Shown here piece after piece: positions 17,377-27,790 of a stretch of DNA of 56,382 nt (position 1 is the first letter of the stretch; every line of letters starts with the position of its first letter). Under the pieces are notes generated by a model. The model saw only the letters and a program-made list of their open reading frames with translations. It made no database searches and was not told the origin of the DNA. The stretch is from NCBI GenBank assembly GCA_903856805.1, contig CAIOCZ010000123.1, forward strand, positions 1 through 56,382, given 5' to 3'. The position numbers were made by a program, and so were the translations under genes. Source of the stretch: an uncultured cyanobacterium (GTDB lineage Bacteria > Cyanobacteriota > Cyanobacteriia > PCC-6307 > Cyanobiaceae).

Positions 17377-18744
17377 TTAGAGCAGATTGGCGGCCAGTTC
17401 CGCCAGTTCGGATCGTTCGCCTCGGGTCAGGGTCATGTGGCCGGCGAGGGGCTGACCCTTAAAGCGTTCCACCACCCAGGTGAGGCCATTGCTTTCCGTG
17501 TCCACATAGGGGTTGTCTATCTGATAAGGATCGCCCGTGAGCACAATTTTCGTTCCTTGTCCCACCCTGGTCACGATGGTCTTGACCTCATGGGGTGTGA
17601 GGTTTTGGGCCTCATCCACCACCATGAACTGGCGTGGAATGGAGCGACCCCGGATGTAGCTGATCGCCTCCACTTCCAGCAGGCCCATTCCCTTGAGATC
17701 GGCCCAGCTGTTGCGCGCTTGCCGTTGGCTGGTGCGGTGGGCTGGACTCTCCTCGCCCCCCCCAAGCAGAAACTCCAGGTTGTCGATGATCGGTTGCATC
17801 CAGGGGCCCATCTTCTCCTCGAGATCCCCGGGAAGAAAGCCGATGTCCTTTCCCAGGGGAATCACCGGCCGGGTGACCAGCAGCCGGTCGTAAAGCCGCT
17901 CGTCGGCCACCTGATGGAGGCCGGCCGCAAGAGCCAGGAGCGTTTTGCCGGTCCCGGCCTTGCCGATCAGCGTCACCAGCGGGACGGCTGGATCCAGCAG
18001 CAGATCGAGGGCGAAGGTCTGCTCACGGTTGCGGGGCTGGATGCGCCCGAGCCGCACCCGCGGGGCCCGTTGCAGGGGATGCAGGGTGCCGCTGCGGCCG
18101 TCGTAGCGGGCCAGCAGGGTGTGGTTGGGTTGGGCCTGGTTCACCAGGGTCACCCCCTCGTTGGCCAGGAGGGGTCGGGGGCTGATGGCGTCTGACCTGA
18201 GGCCGCCGCTCTCCTTGACCCGATCCATCTGCTCCGCCTCGGTCCATAGCTCGCAGAGCCCGGGATAGAGGTCGGCGATGTCCACCTTGTCGGTGGTGTA
18301 GTCCTGGGCGATCAGCCCCACCGCATCGGCCTTGATCCGGAGGTTGGTGTCCTTGGTTACCAGAATCACCGGGCTTTGACTGCCGATCACCTCCTGGAGA
18401 CGTTGCTGCAGGGCCACGGCCAGGATGTGGTGATCGCCCTGGTCGCTGCGCAGCTCCGGCGGCAGCTGCTCCAGGGTCTCTTGGCGACAGAACGCCACGG
18501 TGAGCCGCCCGCCCGTGGCCGCGTCGATCACCACCCCGTCGGCCAGATTGCCGCGTTCGCGCAGTTCGTCCAATAGCCGCGACACCTGGCGGGCATTCCG
18601 CCCCTTTTCCGAAGGATCCCGTTTGAAGCGGTCGATCTCCTCCACCACCTCGATCGGCACCACCACGTCGTTGTCCTGAAACCTGGTCAGGGCTAGGGGG
18701 TCGTGGAGCAGGACGTTGGTATCGAGAACAAAGGTCTTGCGCAT
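17377..18744 (-). CDS. PIN-PhoH fusion ATPase
   Basis: 455 aa protein with two domains. Residues 1-150 are a PIN nuclease (FVLDTNVLLHDP with the first metal Asp, EEIDRFKRD, then DHHILAVA and VTKDTNLRIKADA supplying further acids). Residues about 240-455 are a PhoH-type RecA-like ATPase with Walker [14 protein letters not shown], the TRPVIPLGKDIGFLPG motif and Walker B FMVVDEAQNLTPHE. Family members (YlaK-like/PhoH2) are considered ATP-driven RNA helicase-ribonucleases, in some bacteria paired with an antitoxin. No small antitoxin gene is adjacent here. Start ATG 18744; no operon partner. Confidence 0.92.
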   Translation of the reverse strand: MRKTFVLDTNVLLHDPLALTRFQDNDVVVPIEVVEEIDRFKRDPSEKGRNARQVSRLLDELRERGNLADGVVIDAATGGRLTVAFCRQETLEQLPPELRSDQGDHHILAVALQQRLQEVIGSQSPVILVTKDTNLRIKADAVGLIAQDYTTDKVDIADLYPGLCELWTEAEQMDRVKESGGLRSDAISPRPLLANEGVTLVNQAQPNHTLLARYDGRSGTLHPLQRAPRVRLGRIQPRNREQTFALDLLLDPAVPLVTLIGKAGTGKTLLALAAGLHQVADERLYDRLLVTRPVIPLGKDIGFLPGDLEEKMGPWMQPIIDNLEFLLGGGEESPAHRTSQRQARNSWADLKGMGLLEVEAISYIRGRSIPRQFMVVDEAQNLTPHEVKTIVTRVGQGTKIVLTGDPYQIDNPYVDTESNGLTWVVERFKGQPLAGHMTLTRGERSELAELAANLL

Positions 18745-18833
18745 GCCAGTCGGCTCGCCGGTGCCATGGGGCCGAAGTTAGGGCCATCTCGGCATCTACG
18801 CTCCGCCTCATCGTTATCGCCCGGATTTCAGGT

Positions 18834-20009
18834 TTGGCCTTGCTATCCCTACTGCTGATCGTCCTGCTCCTGCTTGGCCTGGTCCTGCTCTGGCTGGAGC
18901 TGCGCCACCGACTGCGGCCTGCCTCGCCGCTCCGGCTGAGTCCCGGGCCCTTCCAGGTGGAGCGCCAGGGGGACGGACTGCTGGTGAGCGGAGAGATCAC
19001 GATCCACAATCCCCATCCGCGGATGGAGGTGATGGTTCCTGAAATTCGCCTGGCTCCGGTCACCCTCGGTCGTCTGGATCAGGCCGACGTGCGGATCGAT
19101 TGCCGCATCACGCCCTTGCATCCCGATGAGGAAGCCCGCTCGGACGGCTACTGGGCTGCCTACATCGTGAAGGGCCTCAAACGCACGAATGCCCGCCTCC
19201 AGATCCGGCTGCAGGGTCCGGTTGGCGTCGATCTCGGTTCCCTGGTGGACACCCTCTGGCTGGAGGTGCACTGGGTGAACTATGGCCCGTTCGGTCGCCT
19301 GCAGCGCCGCGATGGAATTTTGGTGCCCTTGCAGAAGCCCGAACCGCTTCAGCCCTCGGAGGCCCCCTGGCGTGATGGCGAACGCTGTCGCGTTTTGCCC
19401 GTGCGCACCCACCTGCTGGGGGTTCTGGACGATGCCGGCGCCGTGCTGGAGCGCTATGCCGGCCACCTGATCCAGCCGGGGGATGTGCTCACCATCGGTG
19501 AAACCCCTTTGGCGGTGATGCAGGGGCGCTACCACCACCCGGCCACGGTGGAGCCGTCGATGTTGGCCCGGCTCCTGTGTCGGGTGTTTCACCCCACCAG
19601 CAGCCTGGCGACGGCCTGCGGGCTGCAGAGCCTGATTGACATCGTTGGTCCGGCCCGGGTGCTGGGGGCCTGGCTGATCGGGACTGCCCTCAAGCTCGTG
19701 GGGGCTAAGGGATGGTTCTACCGGTTGGCCGGAGATCAGGCTCGGCTGATTGATGACATCACCGGCACCACCCCCCCCTACGACCAGACCCTCGTGCTGG
19801 GGCCCGATCAGCCTGAGCAGTTCTGCAATCGCATGGCCGCCGCCCTCGGGGTGGCCGTGGCCGTGGTGGATGTCAACGATCTCGGCCGGGTCAAGGTGCT
19901 GGCGGCCAGCCAAGGCTGCGATGAGGCCTTGCTCCAGCGGGCCCTGCGTCCCAATCCTGCCGGGAATGCCAACGAGCGCACCCCCCTCGTCCTGGTGCGA
20001 CCGTCCTGA
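18834..20009 (+). CDS. CofE-like (F420-0:gamma-glutamyl ligase-related) membrane-anchored protein
   Basis: 391 codons from TTG 18834, which begins a hydrophobic anchor (LLSLLLIVLLLLGLVLLWLEL). The C-terminal two thirds resemble F420-0:gamma-glutamyl ligase: RVLPVRTHLLG, HLIQPGDVLTIGETPLAVMQGR and later VAVAVVDVNDLGRVKVLA. Cyanobacteria carry this family although most are not known to need polyglutamylated F420. The role may be another amide-bond ligation or folate-like modification. A region between the anchor and the ligase-like part (about 40-180) looks beta-rich. The start is uncertain because no better codon precedes it; a GTG or ATG in the coding part would cut the anchor. Confidence 0.75.
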   Translation: MALLSLLLIVLLLLGLVLLWLELRHRLRPASPLRLSPGPFQVERQGDGLLVSGEITIHNPHPRMEVMVPEIRLAPVTLGRLDQADVRIDCRITPLHPDEEARSDGYWAAYIVKGLKRTNARLQIRLQGPVGVDLGSLVDTLWLEVHWVNYGPFGRLQRRDGILVPLQKPEPLQPSEAPWRDGERCRVLPVRTHLLGVLDDAGAVLERYAGHLIQPGDVLTIGETPLAVMQGRYHHPATVEPSMLARLLCRVFHPTSSLATACGLQSLIDIVGPARVLGAWLIGTALKLVGAKGWFYRLAGDQARLIDDITGTTPPYDQTLVLGPDQPEQFCNRMAAALGVAVAVVDVNDLGRVKVLAASQGCDEALLQRALRPNPAGNANERTPLVLVRPS

Positions 20010-20264
20010 GGCTGCGCCAGCGGTGCGTTGCGGCCACTTAAGATTTGAACAACGACATTATTTTCGCAGTTTCGGCATCGCCTCGCTGCTGCCCGGGACC
20101 CGTTCCATCAGCCCTCCCTCGCTGTGATCGCCGTGCCCCTTGCTGCCGAACCGCTGTCCGCTCCCCCGGTGCCTGAGGGATCGTTCCTCTGCCCGGCGAT
20201 GGGTTCTGTGCTGCGTGCCCAAGCCGTTGCGAACGGCCCAAGCGCGGCCCAAGAGGGGGGGCTG

Positions 20265-21404
20265 ATGATTGTGGTTTCCAGTCCTGGAATTTCGGGGCGG
20301 CCCGACCTCTCCAGCCAGCCGGACCTCAGCCCGGGTGAGGGGCCGCTCTCCCCCGCACCGGCTCCGCTGCCCTGGAGCGTCGACCCCCTGCAGGGTTGGC
20401 ATCTGCCGTTACTGGATGACGCGGCAGTTCTGCCCTTGCAGCCGCTGGTGCAGCGCGCCGTCTTGCTGGAGTGGCCGGAGCGCTTGCTGGCAGCCCTGGT
20501 CCGGCGTCCACCGCTGGCGGCCCAGGTGCTCGTGGCCCTGCAACGGGAAAGTCGCAGCCGCCAGCGCGCCCTCGGTCTGATCGCCAGCCGCCGCATCAAT
20601 CGCAGTGGCAGCTGCTGGCAGCTGGTCCACCTCACCGCCACGGCCCTGGCCTCAACGGTCCGGGCCCCCGGCCGGGCGGCCGTCACCACGGCCCTGCTGC
20701 GGGCGGCCCTGGAGCGCGGAAGGGAGGCCACCAGCTGGATTGCCTTCGCCAATCCCTGCGACCGAGATCTCCTGGCCTGCCTGCGCGAGCAGGGGTTTCA
20801 ACCCCAGCGCACCGAGCGACTCTGGCGCTGGCCCGTCCCCTCCTCCGTGGGTGCCGCTGGCCCGGCGCTGCCTCCTGCCTACGAGCTGCGCGCCCTGAAT
20901 CGTCGTACCGCCCCCCTGCTCTGGCACCTGGAGCAGGCCGCCTGCCCGGCCCCCCTGCGCCAGTTGCTGGATCGCCGTCCTGAGGATCTGCTGGATCAGA
21001 GCCAGGGTCGGGGCTGGATGTTGGTGGATCCAACGCGCAACCAGGCCGTGGTGGCCGTGCGTTGGCTGGCGGATCATTCGGAGGGGGGCGCAGAAGTGGA
21101 ACTCACCCTCCATCCCGGTTGGTCCCATCTGCTGGGGCCGGCCACCGAGCTCTTGCTGAGGCGCCTGGCCTCGTCGGTTGGGGGGCCCCTTTGGCTCCAT
21201 TGCCAGCAGGAGGATCAGGCTCGCCAAACCTGGCTGCATTCCCAGGGGGCGGAAGACCGGGAGGAACGGGTGCTGATGGCTCGCAGCATCTGGCGCCGTC
21301 AAACCTGGCGGCCCAGCCAGCGGGCCGGCCGTCGGCTCGATGCGGTGCTCGAACAGTTTCAGCCCCGTCGCCGCCCCCTTCCCTCGCCGCTGGCGCGTGG
21401 CTGA
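20265..21404 (+). CDS. GNAT-like cyanobacterial hypothetical protein
   Basis: Unknown function; 379 aa from ATG 20265, chosen because AGAGGGGGG lies 5-10 bases upstream as a Shine-Dalgarno. The frame is open back to a GTG at 20124, so a longer form is possible. The segment around residues 90-180 (LVHLTATALASTVRAPGRAA, ALLRAALERGREATSWIAFANP and CLREQGFQPQR) looks like an acetyltransferase fold. A second, degenerate repeat of the same layout follows (VAVRWLADHSEGGAEVELTLHP). No canonical acetyl-CoA loop is obvious. It ends 8 bases inside ruvX, suggesting coupling. Confidence 0.6.
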   Translation: MIVVSSPGISGRPDLSSQPDLSPGEGPLSPAPAPLPWSVDPLQGWHLPLLDDAAVLPLQPLVQRAVLLEWPERLLAALVRRPPLAAQVLVALQRESRSRQRALGLIASRRINRSGSCWQLVHLTATALASTVRAPGRAAVTTALLRAALERGREATSWIAFANPCDRDLLACLREQGFQPQRTERLWRWPVPSSVGAAGPALPPAYELRALNRRTAPLLWHLEQAACPAPLRQLLDRRPEDLLDQSQGRGWMLVDPTRNQAVVAVRWLADHSEGGAEVELTLHPGWSHLLGPATELLLRRLASSVGGPLWLHCQQEDQARQTWLHSQGAEDREERVLMARSIWRRQTWRPSQRAGRRLDAVLEQFQPRRRPLPSPLARG

Positions 21405-21885
21405 GCGCCGCCCCCCATGCCCCCGTTCTGCTCTGGCCCTTGATGTGGGCCGCCGCCGTATCGGCCTGGCGGGATGTGACCCCCTTGGACTGACGGTCTC
21501 GCCCCTGCCCTGCCTTCACCGCGGCCCCTTTCACCAGGATCTGGAGTTCTTACAGCGATTGGTTGGCCTGCGGGCGGTGCAGGCCCTCGTGGTGGGGTTG
21601 CCCCTGGATGCCCAGCAACGCCCCACTCCCCAGGCCGAGCACTGTCGCCGCTATGGCCTCCGCCTCGCCCAGGCCTTGGGGTTGCCCTTGGCCTGGGTCA
21701 ATGAACACAGCAGCAGCTGGGCCGCCTCCGAACAGTTCGGCCTGCGGGGGGACCGCACCGGCCGACTGGACAGTGCGGCCGCCGCCCTCTTGCTGGAACA
21801 ATGGCTTCAGGATGGTCCCGAAGCCGTTCCGCTTCCTGGGGCGCCACCCCCGCCAGGGCCTTCACCCTGCCATACGCCATGCTGA
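21397..21885 (+). CDS. ruvX: Putative Holliday junction resolvase RuvX/YqgF
   Basis: RNase H-fold nuclease implicated in Holliday junction resolution and in 16S rRNA pre-processing. The GTG at 21397 gives 162 aa. The acidic active site is visible: Asp in LALDVGRRRIGLAG, Glu in WVNEHSSSWAA, Asp in DSAAAALLLEQWL, with VVGLPLD between. The loop normally reading DERxxT is here NEHSSSW, slightly divergent. Overlaps the preceding gene by 8 bases and is followed closely by DUF3727, an order seen in related cyanobacteria. Confidence 0.88.
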   Translation: MAERRPPCPRSALALDVGRRRIGLAGCDPLGLTVSPLPCLHRGPFHQDLEFLQRLVGLRAVQALVVGLPLDAQQRPTPQAEHCRRYGLRLAQALGLPLAWVNEHSSSWAASEQFGLRGDRTGRLDSAAAALLLEQWLQDGPEAVPLPGAPPPPGPSPCHTPC

Positions 21886-21904
21886 GATCCCCCGCCCCCC
21901 TGTC

Positions 21905-22456
21905 ATGACTGCCGAAAACCAGTCCCTTTCGGCCTCAGGAGAGGTGCCCACAGTGATTGTTCGAGATAGCACGGGCCGCCAGTTGCTCTGCTTTCTCGAA
22001 CAGCTCATTCCTCTGGATGGTCAGGATTACGCCCTGCTCACTCCCGTGGATACCCCGGTCTGCCTGTTTCGCCTCAGCGATGACGACGAGCCCGAATTGA
22101 TTGAGACCCTGGAGGCCACCGAACCGGTCCTGTCGGTGGCCGATGTGGTTCTCCAGGAGCATGACCTCACGTTGGTCCGTTCCGCGGTCTCGCTCACGGT
22201 GAGCGGTGAATTGGATGAGCCCGATCCGGAGGCCCTCGACGACGACGAGGATGCCGACGACGACAGTGAAACCTATGAGTTGTTGGTGAGCTTCATGGCC
22301 GACGACCAGGAGTACGGCCTCTACATCCCCCTCGATCCATTTTTTGTGGTCGCCCGCATCCAGGGGGACAACGCGGTGGTGGTGGAGGGCGAGGAGTTTG
22401 ATCGGGTCCAACCGCGCATTGAGGCGGAACTCGATGAACGGGAGAGCGATTCTTGA
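21905..22456 (+). CDS. DUF3727 (DUF1292-related) cyanobacterial protein
   Basis: 183 aa acidic cytoplasmic protein from ATG 21905; an upstream open frame belongs to ruvX in another register. The sequence is two similar halves: VIVRDSTGRQLLCFLEQLI with YALLTPVDTPVCLFRL, then YELLVSFMADDQEYGLYIPLDP. They are joined by an Asp/Glu-rich stretch (PEALDDDEDADDDSE). Homologues sit next to ruvX and the YqeG phosphatase across cyanobacteria, but no function is known to me. Its stop overlaps the TTG start of the next gene by 4 bases. Confidence 0.85.
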   Translation: MTAENQSLSASGEVPTVIVRDSTGRQLLCFLEQLIPLDGQDYALLTPVDTPVCLFRLSDDDEPELIETLEATEPVLSVADVVLQEHDLTLVRSAVSLTVSGELDEPDPEALDDDEDADDDSETYELLVSFMADDQEYGLYIPLDPFFVVARIQGDNAVVVEGEEFDRVQPRIEAELDERESDS

Positions 22457-22965
22457 GGGTCCGCGCCCTGCTCACTCCCGATTGGCAGCCCAGTTCAACC
22501 CTGGCCCAGCTGCCCCTCGACCAGTTTGAGGCCCAGGGCATCAAGGCTCTGGTGTTGGATGTCGATCGCACCCTGCTGCCCCGTCGCCAGGCCACCCCGC
22601 CGGCGGCGATGGTGGCCTGGCTGCGCAACGCCGCCGAACGGATGCCGATCCATCTGCTCAGCAACAATCCCTCCCGTCGCAGGATTGGGACGGTGGCGGA
22701 CCAGCTCGCGGTTCCTTACACCACGTCGGCAGCCAAACCGCGGCGGGCGGCCCTGCGGCGGGTCTTGGCCGAGCTGGGCATGCCCGCCTATCAGGTGGCC
22801 CTCGTGGGGGATCGGGTCTTCACCGATGTCCTGGCCGGCAATCGCCTTGGCCTGTTCACGGTGCTGGTCAAACCGATCGATCCCCAGGGCGAACCCTGTC
22901 GCCATGATCATCTTCAAAGCCTGGAGCTTCGTATGGCCCGTTGGGTGGGCACGGCGCTCGGCTGA
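22453..22965 (+). CDS. YqeG-family HAD phosphatase
   Basis: 170 aa phosphatase of the HAD IIIA type. Motif I is LVLDVDRTLLP (nucleophile and acid/base Asp), motif II HLLSNNPS, motif III K in SAAKPRR, and motif IV VALVGDRVFTDVLAGNRLG. In eukaryotes the related PTPMT1-independent PGP phosphatase Gep4 makes phosphatidylglycerol from PGP, and plant and cyanobacterial homologues do likewise. It may therefore work with the CDP-alcohol phosphatidyltransferase at 9.5 kb. TTG start at 22453 overlaps the DUF3727 stop; the stop shares one base with the proB start. Confidence 0.88.
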   Translation: MRVRALLTPDWQPSSTLAQLPLDQFEAQGIKALVLDVDRTLLPRRQATPPAAMVAWLRNAAERMPIHLLSNNPSRRRIGTVADQLAVPYTTSAAKPRRAALRRVLAELGMPAYQVALVGDRVFTDVLAGNRLGLFTVLVKPIDPQGEPCRHDHLQSLELRMARWVGTALG

Positions 22966-24113
22966 TGGCCAGCGCCGTTGCCCACCGCCGGGTGATCAAG
23001 GTGGGAACCAGCCTGTTGCGGGGCAGCCAGGGCCGTTCCACGGCCACGGTGATCGCCGACTTGGCCGCCAGCCTCAGTCGCCAGCAGCGGCGGGGCGATG
23101 CCATTGCCCTGGTGACCAGCGGTGCGGTGGGGCTGGGCTCCGAACACCTGGGCCTCTCCCGGCGACCCACGGAGCTGGTGGCGCTGCAAGCCGCCGCCGC
23201 CGTGGGTCAGGGTCGGTTGATGGCCCTCTACCAGGAGGCCTTCGGCGTCCATGGACTCGCCGTGGCCCAGGTGCTGCTCACACGGGGTGATCTGGCCTCG
23301 CGCCGGCGCTATCGCAACGCCTCCCGCACCGTCGAGCAGCTGCTCAGCTGGGGTGTGGTGCCGATCATCAACGAAAACGACACCCTGGCCACCGATGAAC
23401 TGCGCTTCGGGGATAACGACACCCTGTCCGCCTTGGTGGCGGTGGCGATCGGGGCCCACGAGCTGATCCTGCTCACCGACGTGGACAGCCTGTATTCCGG
23501 GGATCCCCGCAGCGATGCCGAGGCGCAGCCCATTGCCGAGGTCCGTGATCTGGTTGAACTTGAGCGGCTGAGCGGCGTGGCCAGCGGTGGTGGTCAATGG
23601 GGCACCGGCGGGATGACCACCAAGCTGGCAGCGGCGCGGATCGCCACCTCCAGCGGCATCCCCGTGCGCTTGGCCGATGGCCGGGATCCGGCCGTCCTGG
23701 AGGCCCTGCTGGCCGGTGCGGCCCTGGGCACCGTGTTCCACCCCAGCCCCAGTCCCTTGCCCGATCGCAAGGGCTGGCTCGCCCACGCCCTGTTGCCCAA
23801 GGGAACGCTGCACATCGATGCCGGGGCCGAGCACGCCCTGTTGAATCAGGGAGCCTCGCTGCTGGCGGTGGGGATCCAAACCATGGAGGGCCGTTTTGGT
23901 CGCCGCGAACCGGTGCGTGTGCTGGCCAGCGATGGTCGGGAACTGGGCCGCGGGCTCTGCACGTTCAGCAGCGACGAGCTGGAGCGGATCATCGGGCTCA
24001 GTAGCCAGGCGGTGCGTGAACGGCTCGGGGTCGCGGCGGAGGCGGTGATTCATCGCGATGTCCTGGTGCTCACCGCCCCTGCGGTCGAGCTGCCGAACCG
24101 TCCTTCGTCCTGA
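22965..24113 (+). CDS. proB: Glutamate 5-kinase
   Basis: First step of proline synthesis, phosphorylating glutamate at the gamma carboxyl; feedback-inhibited by proline. 382 aa from ATG 22965, which overlaps the previous stop as TGATG. Amino-acid kinase domain: [31 protein letters not shown] and [15 protein letters not shown]. The C-terminal PUA domain starts near residue 285 ([25 protein letters not shown], then [20 protein letters not shown]). An in-frame ATG at 22941 is inside the phosphatase gene and less likely. Confidence 0.95.
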   Translation: MASAVAHRRVIKVGTSLLRGSQGRSTATVIADLAASLSRQQRRGDAIALVTSGAVGLGSEHLGLSRRPTELVALQAAAAVGQGRLMALYQEAFGVHGLAVAQVLLTRGDLASRRRYRNASRTVEQLLSWGVVPIINENDTLATDELRFGDNDTLSALVAVAIGAHELILLTDVDSLYSGDPRSDAEAQPIAEVRDLVELERLSGVASGGGQWGTGGMTTKLAAARIATSSGIPVRLADGRDPAVLEALLAGAALGTVFHPSPSPLPDRKGWLAHALLPKGTLHIDAGAEHALLNQGASLLAVGIQTMEGRFGRREPVRVLASDGRELGRGLCTFSSDELERIIGLSSQAVRERLGVAAEAVIHRDVLVLTAPAVELPNRPSS

Positions 24114-24147
24114 ACTCCTACGATCCGGCCGCCGGCGTCTTGGATTC

Positions 24148-25185
24148 ATGCGGTTCAGCGACCTGCTCTCCCAGCTCAGCGAGGTGACCGAGAGCACCCC
24201 AAGGGAGGTGGGGGGGGATCCGGAGCTCCTGGGGGCTGAATCCCTGGAACGGGCTGGCGCCAGCCAGCTCAGTTTTCTGGAAGCGGGCCATGCCCTCAGT
24301 CTGGCCCTTACCGCCAGCGCGGCAGCTGCGGTGTTGCTTCCCCTCGATCCAGAGCTCCAGGAGGTGGCCCAAGCCCGTGGCCTGGCCTGGGTGGCCCTGA
24401 AGGATCCGCGGCTGGCCTTCGCCGAAGCCTTAGAGGCGCTCTATCCCCGCACCCTGCCACCAGCGGGGATCCATGCCAGTGCGGTGGTGGATCCCTCGGC
24501 CCGGATCGGGGAGGGGGTTCACTTGGCCGCCCGGGTGGTGGTGGGGGCGGACTGCGTGCTGGGAGCTGGTTGTGTCCTCCATCCGGGGGTGGTTCTTTAC
24601 GAGGATGTACAGCTAGGGGAGGGGTGTGAGCTGCATGCCAATGCCGTGCTCCATCCCGGCAGTCGCCTGGGTCGGCACTGTGTGGTTCATTCCGGCGCGG
24701 TGATCGGATCGGAGGGCTTCGGCTTTGTGCCCTCCGCCCAGGGCTGGCGCAAGATGCCCCAGACCGGCCAGGTGGTGCTGGAGGAGGGCGTGGAGGTGGG
24801 GTGCGGCAGCACCGTGGACCGACCCTCGGTCGGAGAAACCCGCCTCGGTGCGGGCACCAAGATCGACAACCTGGTCCACATTGGCCACGGGGTGGTCACG
24901 GGCCGGGGCTGCGCCCTGGCGGCCCAGGTGGGGATCGCCGGTGGGGCGCGCTTGGGGAATGGGGTGATCCTGGCGGGCCAGGTGGGCGTGGCCAACAAGG
25001 CGGTGATCGGGGATCGGGCTATCGCCTCCTCCAAGTCCGGCATCCATGGGGAGGTGGGCGCCGGGGAGGTCGTCAGTGGCTATCCGGCCATTCCCAATCG
25101 CCTGTGGCTGCGCTGCTCAGCGGCCTTCAGTCGCCTGCCGGAGATGGCGAAGACCCTCCGTCAGCTCAAGGCGGGCTCCCCCTGA
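24148..25185 (+). CDS. lpxD: UDP-3-O-(3-hydroxyacyl)glucosamine N-acyltransferase
   Basis: Third step of lipid A synthesis, adding the second hydroxyacyl chain from acyl-ACP; cytoplasmic trimer. 345 aa from ATG 24148. The N-terminal uridine-binding domain (about 1-100) ends before a left-handed beta-helix of hexapeptide repeats ([21 protein letters not shown] onward). The catalytic His is in [10 protein letters not shown]. The tail [22 protein letters not shown] forms the C-terminal helix. Its presence indicates a lipid A-containing outer membrane. Lies 34 bases after proB on the same strand. Confidence 0.94.
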   Translation: MRFSDLLSQLSEVTESTPREVGGDPELLGAESLERAGASQLSFLEAGHALSLALTASAAAAVLLPLDPELQEVAQARGLAWVALKDPRLAFAEALEALYPRTLPPAGIHASAVVDPSARIGEGVHLAARVVVGADCVLGAGCVLHPGVVLYEDVQLGEGCELHANAVLHPGSRLGRHCVVHSGAVIGSEGFGFVPSAQGWRKMPQTGQVVLEEGVEVGCGSTVDRPSVGETRLGAGTKIDNLVHIGHGVVTGRGCALAAQVGIAGGARLGNGVILAGQVGVANKAVIGDRAIASSKSGIHGEVGAGEVVSGYPAIPNRLWLRCSAAFSRLPEMAKTLRQLKAGSP

Positions 25186-25253
25186 GGGTCCACCGCCTCC
25201 CCTTGCCCCCTGCGGCTTAACCTCGCGGGCTGCCCGTTTTAGGCCTGCCCGCC

Positions 25254-26348
<1,095 letters not shown>

Positions 26349-26415
26349 ACGGCCACGGGGCGTTGGTGGGGGGCGACGATCTGCGAAACTCTCCCAGTCT
26401 TCCCTCCCTGCGTCG

Positions 26416-27318
26416 ATGTCGAAGCGTCACCCGGTCGTGGCAGTCACCGGTTCCTCCGGCGCCGGAACCAGCACCGTCAAGCGCGCCTTCGAGCACATTT
26501 TTGCCCGGGAGGGCATTACTCCCGCCGTGGTGGAGGGGGACAGCTACCACCGCTACGAGCGTGGCCCGATGAAGGAAGCCATGGCGGCGGCGCTGGCCAA
26601 GGGCGAGAACTTTTCCCACTTCGGCCCCGAGGCCAACCTGTTCGACAAGCTCGAGGAGCTGTTTCGCAGCTATGCGGACCAAGGTGCTGGCCAGAAGCGG
26701 TACTACCTGCACTCCCTTGAGGAGGCCGCCGAGCACAACCAACGGCTTGGCACCAACCTGGAGCCCGGCCAGTTCACTCCTTGGGAGCCGATCCCAGCAG
26801 CGACGGATCTGCTGTTCTACGAGGGCCTCCATGGCGGCGTGAAGGGGGAGGGCTATGACGTGGCCGCCCTGGCAGACCTGTTGGTGGGCGTTGTGCCGAT
26901 CACCAACCTGGAGTGGATTCAGAAGATTTCCCGGGACAACGCCGAGCGCGGCTATTCGGCCGAGGCGATTGTGGACACGATCCTGCGGCGGATGCCCGAT
27001 TACATCAATCACATCTGCCCCCAGTTCAGCCGCACCGACATCAACTTCCAGCGGGTGCCCACCGTGGACACCTCCAATCCCTTCATCTGTCGCAACATCC
27101 CCACCCCGGATGAAAGCTTCGTGATCATCCACTTCCGCAAAGGGGCCCGTGAGAAATGGGGGATCGACTTTCCCTATCTCCTGGACATGATCAACGATTC
27201 CTTCATGTCCAGCCCCACCAGCATCGTGGTCAACGGCGGCAAGATGGGCTTTGCCATGGAACTGATCCTCACCCCCGTGATCCATCGCATGATCGAGGAC
27301 AAGAAAACCTTGGCTTGA
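26416..27318 (+). CDS. prk: Phosphoribulokinase, short form without regulatory cysteines
   Basis: Makes ribulose-1,5-bisphosphate from ribulose-5-phosphate and ATP in the Calvin cycle. 300 aa, close to the length of proteobacterial class I enzymes and shorter than the roughly 330 aa class II enzyme of plants and beta-cyanobacteria. P-loop: AVTGSSGAGTSTVKRAFE, lacking the Cys that thioredoxin oxidises in class II PRK. Other landmarks are VEGDSYHRYER, LFYEGLHGG and a PITNLEWIQKISRD stretch. The short form fits alpha-cyanobacteria with form IA Rubisco. Whether a second PRK exists elsewhere cannot be seen. Confidence 0.93.
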   Translation: MSKRHPVVAVTGSSGAGTSTVKRAFEHIFAREGITPAVVEGDSYHRYERGPMKEAMAAALAKGENFSHFGPEANLFDKLEELFRSYADQGAGQKRYYLHSLEEAAEHNQRLGTNLEPGQFTPWEPIPAATDLLFYEGLHGGVKGEGYDVAALADLLVGVVPITNLEWIQKISRDNAERGYSAEAIVDTILRRMPDYINHICPQFSRTDINFQRVPTVDTSNPFICRNIPTPDESFVIIHFRKGAREKWGIDFPYLLDMINDSFMSSPTSIVVNGGKMGFAMELILTPVIHRMIEDKKTLA

Positions 27319-27403
27319 AGATCAAGGCCTGATTGAACTTCACGGCTTTAGGATCCCCGCAGGAGATTCGCTTAACGCCATCACCGCTTCTTCGGCCCAT
27401 CCC

Positions 27404-27790
27404 ATGCCCGCCCCAGGCGGCCTGGCCTCCGGTAGTGGTGATGGCGGGAAATCTCTGCGACCAAGTCCTTCCTTTCTGATCGGCCCCGCCAACGCCCCCC
27501 CAGAGCCAAGTGCGCCGTGGCCGGGTTCGGGACTGAGGCTGGATCGGATCAATAGCCGTCAGTTATTGCAGGCGGCGCGCCAGATTTACTTCCGCTACCT
27601 TGCCGGCAGCGGGGGCCGAGAGCCGTTGGGGGTCGTGATGGTGGGCGAAACCGACCAGGGCCGAGTTGTCTTTGCGGTCCCCGTTCTCCTCCCCGAAGAG
27701 CAGTTCGTGCCGATGGAACTGATGCGCAATCGTGGTCTGGGCCGCCCCTCCCGGGCCAGCCGCCTGCAGGTCCCCCGCCCGAGTCGATGA
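27404..27790 (+). CDS. Small hypothetical protein upstream of prepilin peptidase
   Basis: 128 aa from ATG 27404, with no family I can name. The first 45 residues are Pro/Gly-rich and probably disordered. The remainder (RINSRQLLQAARQIYFRYL, then LGVVMVGETDQGRVVFAVPVLLPEEQFVPMELMR) looks like a compact alpha/beta unit. The stop overlaps the start of the prepilin peptidase gene by 4 bases, so the two are translationally coupled. The start could be later, just before the folded part. Confidence 0.65.
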   Translation: MPAPGGLASGSGDGGKSLRPSPSFLIGPANAPPEPSAPWPGSGLRLDRINSRQLLQAARQIYFRYLAGSGGREPLGVVMVGETDQGRVVFAVPVLLPEEQFVPMELMRNRGLGRPSRASRLQVPRPSR

